A stretch of 64,000 nucleotides of DNA from Paractinoplanes rishiriensis (GCF_016862375.1 NZ_BOMV01000082.1:62001-126000); one strand, 5' to 3'. Positions 51,269 through 60,119 are shown, numbered from the stretch's first letter. Numbers and translations are program-made. Notes: generated from the letters alone by a model not told the origin.

Positions 51269-51481
51269 ATGTCCGAGAGCGAAGCGGTCGCGTCGTCGAC
51301 AATCGCCGTCCACCGCTGCAATTGGGGCAATCTGTCCCCTGACCTGGCGGCCATGGTGGCGCCGCCGGTGATCGTCTCTGCCGCCCCGGTTGGCCGGCCC
51401 GTCGGGGCGTGGCGCAAGGCACAGTTAGCAAGGTCACGCGGCAACATGCCCGTCGCGCGGCACCACCGCCCTACCAGGTAA
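51269..51481 (+). CDS. Possible 70-aa protein behind an RBS-masking hairpin
   Basis: A 70-codon ORF with GGGAGG 8 nt before the ATG and high G/C in third positions for its first two thirds. The product starts MSESEAVASSTIAVHRC and ends with a basic tail. No homolog is recognised. Its ribosome site lies inside the 3' arm of the preceding hairpin. It ends 10 bp before the DUF1015 start. It may be a leader-type ORF, or simply chance reading frame. Confidence 0.35.
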   Translation: MSESEAVASSTIAVHRCNWGNLSPDLAAMVAPPVIVSAAPVGRPVGAWRKAQLARSRGNMPVARHHRPTR

Positions 51482-51491
51482 ATTGCGGCCT

Positions 51492-52685
51492 ATGACGGTC
51501 GTGCATCCGATCAGCCGGGCCTGGATCACCACGGGGGGCACCGGCGCTCAGAACTACGACGAGTTCGCCGACGACGCCGAAATCACCGCCATCATTTCCG
51601 CCAATCCCCACAGCGCGCTCGCCGTCGAGATGCCGCACCTAGCTCCCAAAAATGTCGGAACCCCCTTTTCCGACTCGCTTCCCGACGCGGTCGCCCGTCT
51701 CGCACTGGCGCGAGCCGAGGGCAAGTACGTCCCCGCCGAACACGTGATCGTGCTCTACCGCATCACCGGCACCGGCCAGCCCGCGTACGGCCTCTGGACG
51801 ATGGTCGACACCGACCAGATCTCCGCCAGCGCCGGCGAGAGCGGCCTGGTGATCCGCAACGAGGAAGTCTTCATCGAGAAGGTCCGGGAACGGATCGCCC
51901 TGTTCCAGTCGCTGGACACGCTGCTCTCACCCGTACTCCTGCTCCAGACCGCCAAGGGTGACGAGCTGCACGCGGCCCTCGCGGCAGCCACCGAGGCGGC
52001 GGGCGAGCCCGACGCCACCGACACCGACCAGACCGGCCGCACCCACGCCATCTGGGTTGTCGGCGCCGGTTCCCTCCAGGACGAGCTGCTCGCGCTCGCC
52101 GGCGGCGGGGAACTCGTGGTCGCCGACGGCAACCACCGCAGCCTGGCCGCACAGACCGGCCGGCTGCCGCGCTTCCTCGCGGTGGTCACCACCCCCGCGT
52201 CGGTCGCGATCCAGCCGTACAACCGCCTCGTCACCGAGCTGTCGATGCCGCTCGGCGAGCTCCTCGACCGGCTGCGCCAGGCCGGCGCCACGGTCACCGA
52301 GCAGTCCCGTCCGGCCGCCATCCCGGCCAAGGGCAGCGTCGAGCTTTACGTGGGCGGCCGCACCATCGAGATCCGCCTGCCCGCCGACCCCGGCCTCGCC
52401 GACGTGGACAACCTCGACCACGCCCTGGTCGAGCGGGTCCTGCTGGGCGACGCCCTGGGCCTCGACCCCGGCGACAAGCGGATCCACTACGTCGGCGGCG
52501 ACTACCCGGTCGAGTGGCTGGTCGGCGAGGTCGACGCCGGTCACGCCGAGCTGGCCGTGCTGATCCCGCCGGTGAGCGTCGAGGACTTCGTCGAGGTCAA
52601 CCTCGAACGCCAGAAGCTGCCCCGCAAGAGCACCTGGTTCACCCCCAAGGCGCGCGGCGGCCTGGTCCTGGCGCAGCTCGGCTGA
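51492..52685 (+). CDS. DUF1015 family protein
   Basis: A 397-residue soluble protein matching DUF1015: N-terminal HPISRAWITTGG, LPDAVARLALARAEG, then VVADGNHRSLAAQTG (the conserved D-G-N/H-H-R motif) and C-terminal RKSTWFTPKARGGLVL. The family is widespread and its reaction is unknown; the invariant His/Arg motif suggests an enzyme. ATG at 51492 is used. The gene ends before a 20-bp terminator hairpin and is followed by rpiB. Confidence 0.88.
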   Translation: MTVVHPISRAWITTGGTGAQNYDEFADDAEITAIISANPHSALAVEMPHLAPKNVGTPFSDSLPDAVARLALARAEGKYVPAEHVIVLYRITGTGQPAYGLWTMVDTDQISASAGESGLVIRNEEVFIEKVRERIALFQSLDTLLSPVLLLQTAKGDELHAALAAATEAAGEPDATDTDQTGRTHAIWVVGAGSLQDELLALAGGGELVVADGNHRSLAAQTGRLPRFLAVVTTPASVAIQPYNRLVTELSMPLGELLDRLRQAGATVTEQSRPAAIPAKGSVELYVGGRTIEIRLPADPGLADVDNLDHALVERVLLGDALGLDPGDKRIHYVGGDYPVEWLVGEVDAGHAELAVLIPPVSVEDFVEVNLERQKLPRKSTWFTPKARGGLVLAQLG

Positions 52686-52691
52686 CGACTT

Positions 52692-52734
52692 CCGCGGGCC
52701 GGTTGACGGGGCATCCCCGTTCACCGGCCCGCGG
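52692..52734 (+). terminator. Strong hairpin terminator between the DUF1015 gene and rpiB
   Basis: A perfect 12-bp outer stem (52692-52703 with 52723-52734) continues through a 3-nt imperfect step into CGGGG/CCCCG and a CAT loop. It begins 7 bp after the DUF1015 stop. The length and stability make it the clearest terminator in this region. Confidence 0.85.
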
Positions 52735-52753
52735 CGTCTGAGAGACTGCGACC

Positions 52754-53221
52754 ATGCGTGTCTACCTGGGTTCGGACCACGCCGGTTACGAACTGAAGAT
52801 GCACCTCGTGAACCACCTGACCAAGCAGGGCCACGACGTCGAGGACGTGGGTCCGCACGTCTACGACCCCGAGGACGACTACCCGGCCTTCTGCCTGCAC
52901 ACGGGCGCCAGAGTGGTGGCCGACGAGGGTTCCCTGGGCATCGTGATCGGCGGCTCCGGCAACGGCGAGCAGATAGCCGCCAACAAAATCGACGGCGTCC
53001 GCGCGGCCCTGGTCTGGCGAACCGAAATAGCCCAGCTGGCCCGCCAGCACAACGACGCCAACGTGATCGCCATCGGCGCCCGCGAACACACCCTCGACGA
53101 GGCCACCGCGTTCGTGGAGACGTTCCTGGCCACGTCCTTCTCGGGCAACCCACGCCACGCCCGCCGCATCGGCCAACTGGCCGACTACGAGCGCAGCAGC
53201 AAACTCCCTGACCTGCCTTAA
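52754..53221 (+). CDS. rpiB: Ribose-5-phosphate isomerase B
   Basis: A 155-residue RpiB/LacAB-family isomerase interconverting ribose-5-phosphate and ribulose-5-phosphate. Motifs are YLGSDHAGYELKMHLVNHL, the phosphate-binding IVIGGSGNGEQIAANK and GAREHTLDEATAFVETFL. As in the actinobacterial RpiB group, the usual catalytic Cys position in GGSGNG is Ser, so a Glu/Asp base is expected instead. It is the likely ortholog of Rv2465c and closes the syntenic block. Confidence 0.95.
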   Translation: MRVYLGSDHAGYELKMHLVNHLTKQGHDVEDVGPHVYDPEDDYPAFCLHTGARVVADEGSLGIVIGGSGNGEQIAANKIDGVRAALVWRTEIAQLARQHNDANVIAIGAREHTLDEATAFVETFLATSFSGNPRHARRIGQLADYERSSKLPDLP

Positions 53222-53273
53222 CTCACGCTTCTTTAGAGGTACGCGTGGGCGCGGGTAGCCGGTTTTCCGGCCG

Positions 53274-53304
53274 GCCGGGTGCATGGCCAAGCCCAGCACC
53301 CGGC
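53274..53304. terminator. Hairpin between convergent rpiB and the Pro-rich gene
   Basis: GCCGGGTGC (53274-53282) pairs with GCACCCGGC (53296-53304), a 9-bp perfect stem with a 13-nt loop, about 50 bp after rpiB. It lies in a 174-bp gap between convergent genes that otherwise shows nothing coding. Confidence 0.6.
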
Positions 53305-53395
53305 TGCCGGGCTGTCCCGGCGGGTCATCCCGCTGCGATGGTGGTTCGGTCGTCAGGCCGCTACCCGCGAGTCAGCGTCGCGACCCGCGAGGCGG

Positions 53396-53953
53396 TCAGC
53401 GGTTGCGGGGGAGTTCCTCTCGGGGGACCCAGTTGCGGCGGACGATCACCAGGTTCTGGTCGGCGTCGGCCAGGTGGTCGTCGGTGGGACGGGCGGCGTC
53501 CCTGGCCCGCAGCGCCGCGTCGACGCTCACCTGGGATGAGCCGGAGCCGACCAGGCCGCGCAGGCCCCGTTCCGACTCGCGGTCGTCGCCGCCGGCGCCG
53601 GGTTGGGCCATCGGTGGCGGGCGGCGGGTCGAGGTCGGGCGTGGGCGCGGCGGCGGGTCGACGGGCCCGGCCGGGTCCGCAGCCGGGTCGGCCGCGGGGG
53701 CGGTCACCGCGGACGGCCCGGCGGCCTGGTCACCGGCGGGCGCCGCCGACGGCGGGCCGGGCGATGGCGGGCCAGCCGGTGGTGTGGCAGCCGGTGGTGT
53801 GGCGGCCGACGGCGGGGTGGTCAACGGCGGGGTGGTCAACGGCAGGGCGGGCGTGGGCGGCGCGGCCGGCGGCGGGGCGGCCGGAGGGGCCGGCGCCGCG
53901 TTGGACGACGAGGGGGGACGCACGCGGCGGCGTCGGCGTTCGGGCTCGGCCAT
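53396..53953 (-). CDS. Proline/alanine-rich hypothetical protein
   Basis: A 185-residue cytoplasmic protein. The basic start EPERRRRRVRPP is followed by about 95 residues of Pro/Ala low complexity with TPPLTTPP and ATPP repeats, then a conserved-looking C-terminal domain (SQVSVDAALRARDAARPTDDHLADADQNLVIVRRNW). That last part resembles the end of a family I have seen in actinobacteria without function. It is 16 bp upstream of the Eis-like stop and shares its strand, so it may be co-transcribed. Confidence 0.72.
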   Translation of the reverse strand: MAEPERRRRRVRPPSSSNAAPAPPAAPPPAAPPTPALPLTTPPLTTPPSAATPPAATPPAGPPSPGPPSAAPAGDQAAGPSAVTAPAADPAADPAGPVDPPPRPRPTSTRRPPPMAQPGAGGDDRESERGLRGLVGSGSSQVSVDAALRARDAARPTDDHLADADQNLVIVRRNWVPREELPRNR

Positions 53954-53969
53954 GAGGCGAACCTACCGG

Positions 53970-55190
53970 TCAGAAGATTTCGATGGGGTTGGGGTGACGG
54001 TGCCAGCCGAAGGCGGTTGACGGGAAATTGCCGGTCAGGCGCTGGACCCGGCCGGCCGCGGCCAGTGCCGCCAACGATGTGCCGCCCAGGTAGGCCGCGC
54101 CCAGCTCGGTGATGCCGCAGGCCAGGTCGGCCGGGTCTTCGGTGCGGGTGCAGGTCACTTTGTTGGGGCCGCCGGACAGGCGCCAGCGGCCCGTGTTGGC
54201 CGGCAGCAGCGGGTCGGTGACGTCGAGCACCACGTCCAGCGGCGCCAGGTATGTGCGGGCCTCCAGCGCGGCCGGCAGGTCGACGAGGCGGACCCACAGG
54301 GCGTCGCTTGCCGCGCGGCCCAGGCGGCGGGGCTCGTCGACCAGGTACTGCAGGGGCTCGTCGACCGCGGCGAAGGAGAAGGTCGCGCTGCGGACCAGGT
54401 CGATGCTGAGCAGGAACTGCCAGAGGGTGGCGTACGCGTCGGGGCCGTCGGCGACCACCTCCGCGATCCGGACCTGGCTGTTGGGGCCGTGCGTGTTCCA
54501 GCGGTCCACCACCCGCCACAGCGCGTATCCGAGCAGGCCGTCGGCGCCCTCGAGCAGCACGGTGTGCAGGCCGGTGGCGCCGTCCCGCCGGGTGTCGTTG
54601 TCGTCGATCAGGTATTTCCACCAGTGCTCGGGACGGCTCGACCAGCCCACCCGGTCGGCGCGCAGGCGCTCGTGCAGGGCGGTCATCGCGGGCAGCGCCG
54701 CGGCCGGGGTCGTCAGCCGCAGGCGGCCCGGCGGCGGGACCGGGTTGGTGAAGCGCACCTCGCGGGTCATCACCTCGAGATGGTGGCGCAGGCCGGCCGG
54801 TCCGTACCCGAAACGCGGATAGATCTTCGTCTCGCTGGCCCAGAGCACCGCGATCGGTTCCCGGCCGTCCTCGGCGATCTGTTCGAGCTGGCGGCGCATC
54901 ATCGCGGTGAGGATGCCGCGGCGCCGGTGGGTGGGTGCCACCCCGACCGCCGTCACGTGCGCGGCCGGCAGCACCGCGCCCGGTACGGTGAGCTCCCGGG
55001 TCTGCGCCGAGGCGTGGCCCACCACGAGACCGTCGTCGTCGGCCACCACCGACCGGTCGTACTCGGTGATCAGATGCTCGAGTTCGCGCATCTCGGCGGT
55101 GTCGTTGTCGTGGAAGACGTAGAGCAGCAGCTCCGCGATCGGCTCGCGGTCTTCGGGGGTGGCGGCGCGCAGGCGTACGGAGTGCTCCAT
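53970..55190 (-). CDS. Eis-family GNAT N-acetyltransferase
   Basis: A 406-residue enzyme with the Eis layout: an N-terminal GNAT domain (VTAVGVAPTHRRRGILTAMM acetyl-CoA loop at about 75-95), a central second GNAT fold, and a C-terminal SCP2-like domain ending in the free carboxylate HPNPIEIF, which is catalytic in Eis. It would acetylate amines such as aminoglycosides, polyamines or lysines; the substrate is not predictable. ATG at 55190 is used, with 55196 equally possible. There is no Shine-Dalgarno sequence. Confidence 0.93.
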   Translation of the reverse strand: MEHSVRLRAATPEDREPIAELLLYVFHDNDTAEMRELEHLITEYDRSVVADDDGLVVGHASAQTRELTVPGAVLPAAHVTAVGVAPTHRRRGILTAMMRRQLEQIAEDGREPIAVLWASETKIYPRFGYGPAGLRHHLEVMTREVRFTNPVPPPGRLRLTTPAAALPAMTALHERLRADRVGWSSRPEHWWKYLIDDNDTRRDGATGLHTVLLEGADGLLGYALWRVVDRWNTHGPNSQVRIAEVVADGPDAYATLWQFLLSIDLVRSATFSFAAVDEPLQYLVDEPRRLGRAASDALWVRLVDLPAALEARTYLAPLDVVLDVTDPLLPANTGRWRLSGGPNKVTCTRTEDPADLACGITELGAAYLGGTSLAALAAAGRVQRLTGNFPSTAFGWHRHPNPIEIF

Positions 55191-55285
55191 GGGCATCTGT
55201 GTAACGGACTGCGGCCGCGAGGGCGAACGATTTGTTGGCTCGCTACTCTCGATGGAGGCAACCGCACCGAGCGCTAGGGGGAAAG

Positions 55286-55885
55286 ATGCCGGAGCAACCG
55301 CAGTGGTCGGAGCGGACGCTCGACATGCCGCCGCAGGATCCGTGGGCCAGCGAGCCCACCGCTGCGGGGCCGCCCCCGCCGGCCGGGCACCCACCGGTCG
55401 ACCCGACCGTGCCGCAGTCGCCGTTCAGCCAGGGCCGCGCCCGGGTCAACCCGGAGGCGCATCACCAGCAGCGGTTCGCCGAGCACGAGCCGACCGGGGT
55501 GGGCTGGCCCGGCGCCGCACCGCCCGCCCAGCACCGCGGCATGAGCTGGCGGTGGAGCGAGTTGCGCCGGGGCAGCGAGTGGACCAGCGCCGCGACGCTG
55601 TTCGCGTTCGTCTGCTGGGGCATCTGGGCGATCTCCGGCGACGGGCCGCTCGGCACCCCGGTCATCGTCTTCCTGGTCACGCTGGCCGTGGCCGCGGGCC
55701 TGTTCTGCCTCGCCCGGTTCGTGGGTTACCTGGTGCTGGAGCGCCAGTTCGGCCGGGTGCGGCGGTCGGCCCGCGGCTCACATCTGGTCACCGCCCTCTT
55801 CCTGGTGGGTGTCGGCGTCGCCGACCTCCAGCAGACCGAGTGGGTGATGACTGCCTTCCGCTGGGTGTCCGGGCAGGTCAGCTGA
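55286..55885 (+). CDS. Hypothetical membrane protein
   Basis: A 199-residue protein. The first 85 residues are Pro/Gln-rich and disordered. Then GMSWRWSELRRGSEW leads into transmembrane helices at about 107-123 (AATLFAFVCWGIWAI), 130-152 (VIVFLVTLAVAAGLFCLARFVGYLVL) and a weaker one at 168-185. AGGGGGAAAG stands before the ATG. No family is recognised. It overlaps the convergent SDR gene by 8 bp. Confidence 0.75.
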   Translation: MPEQPQWSERTLDMPPQDPWASEPTAAGPPPPAGHPPVDPTVPQSPFSQGRARVNPEAHHQQRFAEHEPTGVGWPGAAPPAQHRGMSWRWSELRRGSEWTSAATLFAFVCWGIWAISGDGPLGTPVIVFLVTLAVAAGLFCLARFVGYLVLERQFGRVRRSARGSHLVTALFLVGVGVADLQQTEWVMTAFRWVSGQVS

Positions 55886-56750
55886 CCGGCTTGCCGCCGG
55901 TGATGCCGAGCACCTCACCGGTGGTGTAGCTGGATTCCGGCGAGGCGAAATAGACGTAGGCGGAGGCCAGTTCGGCAGGCTGGCCGGCCCGCCCGAGCGG
56001 GGTGTCGCCGCCGAACTTCTTGACCTTCTCGTCCGGCATGGTCGCCGGGATGAGCGGGGTCCAGATCGGCCCGGGCGCCACCGCGTTGACCCGGATGCCC
56101 TGGTCGGCGAGGTCCTCGGCGAGCGCCTTGGTGAACGCCACGATGCCGCCCTTGGTGGTCGCGTAGTCGAGCAGCGCGCTGGACGACTGATACGCCTGGA
56201 TCGACGCGGTGTTGATGATCGTGGCGCCGGGCGGCATGTGCGGCACCGCGGCCCGGCACAGCCAGAACATCGCGTACAGGTTGGTCTTCATCACCCGGTC
56301 GAACTGCTCGTCGGTGATGTCGCTGATCCCGCCGGGCTGCGCCATCTGGTACGCCGCGTTGTTGACCAGGATGTCCAGGCCGCCGAGGTCGGCCAGCGCC
56401 CGGTCGACGATCGCCCGGCAGTGCGCCTCGTCGGTGATGTCGCCGGGCACCGTCACCGCGCGCCGGCCCGCCTTCTCGATGAACTGGGCGGTGTCCCGGG
56501 CGTCGTCCTCCTCCTCGGGCAGGTACGAGATGAGCACGTCGGCGCCCTCCCGGGCGTACGCGATGGCCACCGCCCGGCCGATGCCGGAGTCGCCGCCCGT
56601 GATGATCGCCTTACGGCCGGCGAGCTTGTCGGATCCCCGGTAGCTCTCCTCGCCGTGATCGGGCCGGTCCGGCATGGCCGCGGTCGAGCCGGGTGGCTCC
56701 TGGTCGCCCCCGTGCAGTTCGGGCTTCGGGTATTTGCTGCGCGGATCCAC
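55878..56750 (-). CDS. SDR-family oxidoreductase
   Basis: A 290-residue NAD(P)-dependent short-chain dehydrogenase of the general-stress YghA/YhdF type. A disordered start carries DPRSKYPKPE, then the cofactor motif TGGDSGIGRAVA at about 50-60, LVNNAA, and the catalytic Ser-Tyr-Lys within NTASIQAYQ and YATTKGG. The GTG at 56750 is fixed by AAGGAGG 7 nt upstream; a longer frame to 56849 is rejected. Related genes respond to desiccation and oxidative stress; the substrate is unknown. Confidence 0.92.
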   Translation of the reverse strand: MDPRSKYPKPELHGGDQEPPGSTAAMPDRPDHGEESYRGSDKLAGRKAIITGGDSGIGRAVAIAYAREGADVLISYLPEEEDDARDTAQFIEKAGRRAVTVPGDITDEAHCRAIVDRALADLGGLDILVNNAAYQMAQPGGISDITDEQFDRVMKTNLYAMFWLCRAAVPHMPPGATIINTASIQAYQSSSALLDYATTKGGIVAFTKALAEDLADQGIRVNAVAPGPIWTPLIPATMPDEKVKKFGGDTPLGRAGQPAELASAYVYFASPESSYTTGEVLGITGGKPVS

Positions 56751-56809
56751 GGCCGCTACCTCCTTCGACAGGGTGCCTGACAAAGGAGGTATGCCCAGCG
56801 TCCGGCCGG

Positions 56810-57178
56810 CTATGCGGGCTCGGAGACGTGCGCCGTGACAATCCGCCACCCGGCCGGCAGCCGCACCCAGGTCTGGGACTGCCGGCCCAGCACGTCGCTG
56901 CCCGGATAGCCGAACTGGGTCGTCACGACGGCGGTGCTGTCACCGTACGACTGAATGGTGGTGTCCTTGAGACGACGGCCCGGCGGCAACGCACCCTGCG
57001 CACGCCGCCACCGAGCCTGCTCCTCGATGCCGACCTGCTGGTCGGCGATGCCGAAGCGGACCGCCCGGTCCGCGAAGAACGACAGGATGGCGTCGACGTC
57101 GTTGGCCACCAGGGCGCGCTCGTAGGCCTCGAACGCGGCGGTGACCTCGGCAAGGACGTCCGGGCGGTCCAGCTGCAT
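56810..57178 (-). CDS. AtzH-like (DUF3225/HpxZ) SnoaL-fold protein
   Basis: A 122-residue cone-shaped-fold protein: VTAAFEAYERALVANDVDAILSFF, RFGIADQQVGIEEQARWRRAQG, GRQSQTWVRLPAGWRIVTAHVS. It matches the AtzH/HpxZ group found in cyanuric-acid and ureide catabolic clusters. Its role there is not settled; an accessory to the amidase is inferred. It is the last gene of a leftward run following the NCS2 permease with an 18-bp gap. Confidence 0.82.
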   Translation of the reverse strand: MQLDRPDVLAEVTAAFEAYERALVANDVDAILSFFADRAVRFGIADQQVGIEEQARWRRAQGALPPGRRLKDTTIQSYGDSTAVVTTQFGYPGSDVLGRQSQTWVRLPAGWRIVTAHVSEPA

Positions 57179-57196
57179 GGTGCCTCCAGTCGAAGG

Positions 57197-58765
57197 TCAG
57201 GACGCGGTGTGCGCGAGGTCGGGCTCCGACGATGCGTCGGCCGCCCGCGGTTCGGGCCGGCCGAGCGCGAACAGAACGCACACCGCGGTGAGGAACAGGT
57301 ACCCCAGGGTGACCTGGGGGTCGGCGTTCCACTGCACCTTCTCGGCGTGGATCAGCCCGACGAAGGTCAGCACCGCGCCCGCGCCCGCGAAGATCGCCGC
57401 GTGCCGGAAGCGCTTGTCGATGATGAACGCGACGATCGCGCCCAGCACCAGACCGGCCAGGATGGCGCCGGAGCCGAGCGTCTTGAGGCCGTCGTAGACC
57501 ACGCCCGCACCGGCCAGCGTCTCGGTGCCGACCTGCGCCGCGGTGGTGCCGGCCGCGGCAAGAGTGTTGTCCATCAGCCCGGTGGCCCAGGACGCGATGT
57601 TCGGGATCAACGCGGCCACCACGGCGGCCGCGTGCGCCCGCGGGGTCGCCTGGAAGGCCTGCGCGCCGATCAGCAGTCCGATGTAGAGCAGGATGGGGAC
57701 GATCGCCGCGGTCGGGAAGATCGTGCCGAGCAGCCCGAACATCCCGAAGAAGCAGAGCAGCGCGATCACGATGCCGGTCGCCATCGAGTAACCGGTGCGG
57801 CCGCCGGCCGCCTTCCAGCCGGGGTGCCCGACGTAGACGGCCGGCGGGAACGGCGAGCCGAGCGCCGCGCCGACCACCGCGCCGGCCCCGTCGGCCAGCA
57901 GCACGCTGCGCAGGTTGTATTTGTCGCCCGCGGTGGCCGCACTCTCCACGTTGGTCATCGCCTCGGTGAAGTTGTAGACGCCCAGCGGGATGGCGGTGGC
58001 CAGCAGCGGTGCCATGTCCCGCAGGCCGTCGATCAGCATGTCGACCTTGAGGTGCGGGAAGGCGAACGCGATGTCCTTGGCGGCCTGGGTGACGTCGGGC
58101 ACCGACATGGCGCCGCCGATCCAGCCGATCGCGGTGCCGACCAGCAGCGCGGCCAGGCCGATCGGGATGTTGCCGGGCAGCTTGACGTCGGTGAGCAGGC
58201 CGATCAGCAGCAGGCCGAACACCGGCAGGGCGATCCAGGCCTGCCGCCACATGGTGCCGGCCGGGTTCATCGAGATGAACGTGATCGAGATGCCGGCCAG
58301 CGTGCCGAGCAGCGCGGCCCGGGGTGCGTATTTGCGGATGTACGGGCCGATGAACGCGCCGATCAGCACGATCACCCCGATGATGAACGCCCACGCGATA
58401 CCGGCCGTCCACGCCTGCACCGGGTTCTTGGTGGTCAGGTAGATGGGCAGCATGATCACGAAGATCACGATGAACATGTGCGGGACGCTGGGCCCGTACG
58501 GCATCGCGGTGACGTCGGTGCGGTTCTCCTTCGCCGCGAGGCGGCGGGCCAGGTGGGTGTAGTAGATGTTGCCGGCAACCAGGGCGACGCCGAGCGCGGG
58601 CAGGATGACGCCGAACACGTCGGACGCCGGCATGTTGATCACACCGATGCAGAGACCGGTGAGGGTGAGTACGTTGACCAGGACGTTGACACCGAAGCCG
58701 AAGAAGGCGTTGGTGTCACCGCGAACCCAGTAGGGCAGTTTGGCCGCAGCCGTGGTGGTGGTCAT
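57197..58765 (-). CDS. NCS2-family purine/ureide-type permease
   Basis: A 522-residue membrane transporter with about 12-14 helices. AzgA/NCS2-type segments are FGFGVNVLVNVLTLTG, VTAMPYGPSVPHMFIVIFVIM, PLGVYNFTEAMTNVESA and LLADGAGAVVGAALGSPFPPAVYVGHPG. Given neighbours for biuret/allophanate breakdown, the substrate may be a ureide, cyanurate, barbiturate or purine base. It starts 2 bp after the isochorismatase gene, within the same operon. Confidence 0.9.
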   Translation of the reverse strand: MTTTTAAAKLPYWVRGDTNAFFGFGVNVLVNVLTLTGLCIGVINMPASDVFGVILPALGVALVAGNIYYTHLARRLAAKENRTDVTAMPYGPSVPHMFIVIFVIMLPIYLTTKNPVQAWTAGIAWAFIIGVIVLIGAFIGPYIRKYAPRAALLGTLAGISITFISMNPAGTMWRQAWIALPVFGLLLIGLLTDVKLPGNIPIGLAALLVGTAIGWIGGAMSVPDVTQAAKDIAFAFPHLKVDMLIDGLRDMAPLLATAIPLGVYNFTEAMTNVESAATAGDKYNLRSVLLADGAGAVVGAALGSPFPPAVYVGHPGWKAAGGRTGYSMATGIVIALLCFFGMFGLLGTIFPTAAIVPILLYIGLLIGAQAFQATPRAHAAAVVAALIPNIASWATGLMDNTLAAAGTTAAQVGTETLAGAGVVYDGLKTLGSGAILAGLVLGAIVAFIIDKRFRHAAIFAGAGAVLTFVGLIHAEKVQWNADPQVTLGYLFLTAVCVLFALGRPEPRAADASSEPDLAHTAS

Positions 58766-58767
58766 GG

Positions 58768-59430
58768 CTACTCCTGAAGGGCGGCGATCACGGAGGGGGA
58801 GTCGGCGACCCAGCCGAAGATGCCGCCCTGTGCGGCGATCATCGCGAGGCCGACCCGCTGGAACTCGGGGAAGTAGGAGCCGACGCAGTCGGCCAGGACG
58901 AGACACTCGTAGCCGCGGTCGTTCGCCTCACGAACCGTGGTGTGCACGCACACCTCGGTCGTGACCCCCGTGACGACCAGTGATGTTATGCCTAGTTTTT
59001 CAAGCACTTCTTGCATGTCAGTGGCATAAAACGCACCTTTGCCGGGCTTGTCGACCACGATTTCGCCGTCGATGGGTTGCAACTCGTCCACGATGTCGTG
59101 GCCGTATTCACCCCGGATCAAGATGCGGCCGAACGCCCCCGGGTCGCCAATCCGCATGCTGGGTTTGCCGCGGTTCAGCTTGGCCGGGGGGCAGTCGGAT
59201 AAATCGGACTTGTGGCCTTCTCGGGTATGGATGATCGGCAGGCCGGCCGCCCGCCACGCGGCGATCAGGGCGGCGAGCGGCTCGATGGTCCGGCGCAACT
59301 GGGACACGTCGTTGCCCAGGCTCTCGCCGAAACCGCCCGGCAGCAGGAAGTCCCGCTGCATGTCGATCACCACGAGCGCGGTGCTGTCCCGGTCGAACGT
59401 GAACGGCCCGGGTGCCGCGTCGATGATCAT
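58768..59430 (-). CDS. Isochorismatase-fold cysteine hydrolase 1 (biuret-amidohydrolase-like)
   Basis: A 220-residue hydrolase with the Asp-Lys-Cys triad: Asp in VVIDMQRDFL (about 24), Lys in VVDKPGKGAFYAT and Cys in VVTGVTTEVCVHTTVREA. The cis-peptide VTTEV motif is typical. The fold includes biuret amidohydrolase, N-carbamoylsarcosine amidase and ureidoacrylate hydrolase. Its start overlaps the paralog at 59427 by 4 bp. The pair is about 50% identical by eye, which suggests duplication. Confidence 0.9.
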   Translation of the reverse strand: MIIDAAPGPFTFDRDSTALVVIDMQRDFLLPGGFGESLGNDVSQLRRTIEPLAALIAAWRAAGLPIIHTREGHKSDLSDCPPAKLNRGKPSMRIGDPGAFGRILIRGEYGHDIVDELQPIDGEIVVDKPGKGAFYATDMQEVLEKLGITSLVVTGVTTEVCVHTTVREANDRGYECLVLADCVGSYFPEFQRVGLAMIAAQGGIFGWVADSPSVIAALQE

Positions 59431-60119
59431 GAGACCGTCGCCCCGATGACGTCGGCCGAGGTGGCGACGCAACCGAAGACGCCGCCCTGCATGGTGACCA
59501 TGTGCAGGGCGGCGGTGTGGTTGCCCGGGTCGGTGGCGCCGGTGCAGTCGCTGAGGATCAGGCACTCGTAGCCGCGGTCGTTGGCCTCGCGCATGGTGGT
59601 GTGCACGCAGACGTCGGTGGTGATGCCGGTCAGGATGAGGTGCGTGATCCCGTGCGTCCGCAGCACCAGGTCGAGGTTGGTGGCATAGAACGCGCCCTTG
59701 CCCGGCTTGTCGATCACCACCTCGCCGGCGGCCGGTGCCACCTCGGGCACGATCTCCCAGCCCGGCTCGCCGCGCACCAGGATCCGCCCGCACGGGCCGT
59801 CGCCGCCGATCTCGGCGCCGATCCGGGCCGACCGCCAGCGCTTGTTGGCCGGCAGGTCGGACAGGTTCGGATCGTGCCCCTCGCGGGTGTGGACGACCAG
59901 CATGCCCAGGCCGCGGGCGTGGTCGAGCAGCTTGGCGGTGGCCGGCAGCCCGGACCGGGTCAGCTCGATGTCGTAACCCATCGAGTCGACGTAACCGCCC
60001 TTGCCGCAGAAGTCGGTCTGCCAGTCGATGCAGATCAGCGCGACCCGGTCGACCGGCACCACGCCGTCGTAGGGCCACGGGTAGGGGTTGGCCGTCACCG
60101 GCCCGATCGTCGCGGTCAT
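59427..60119 (-). CDS. Isochorismatase-fold cysteine hydrolase 2 (biuret-amidohydrolase-like)
   Basis: A 230-residue paralog of the neighbouring hydrolase. Triad residues are in LICIDWQTDFCGKGGYVDSMGY, VVIDKPGKGAFYAT and ILTGITTDVCVHTTMREA. The CGKGGYVD region near the N-terminus is typical of biuret-hydrolase-like enzymes. It would release allophanate or a carbamate for the allophanate hydrolase encoded just upstream. Both starts overlap neighbours as ATGA. Substrate division between the two paralogs is unknown. Confidence 0.9.
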   Translation of the reverse strand: MTATIGPVTANPYPWPYDGVVPVDRVALICIDWQTDFCGKGGYVDSMGYDIELTRSGLPATAKLLDHARGLGMLVVHTREGHDPNLSDLPANKRWRSARIGAEIGGDGPCGRILVRGEPGWEIVPEVAPAAGEVVIDKPGKGAFYATNLDLVLRTHGITHLILTGITTDVCVHTTMREANDRGYECLILSDCTGATDPGNHTAALHMVTMQGGVFGCVATSADVIGATVS

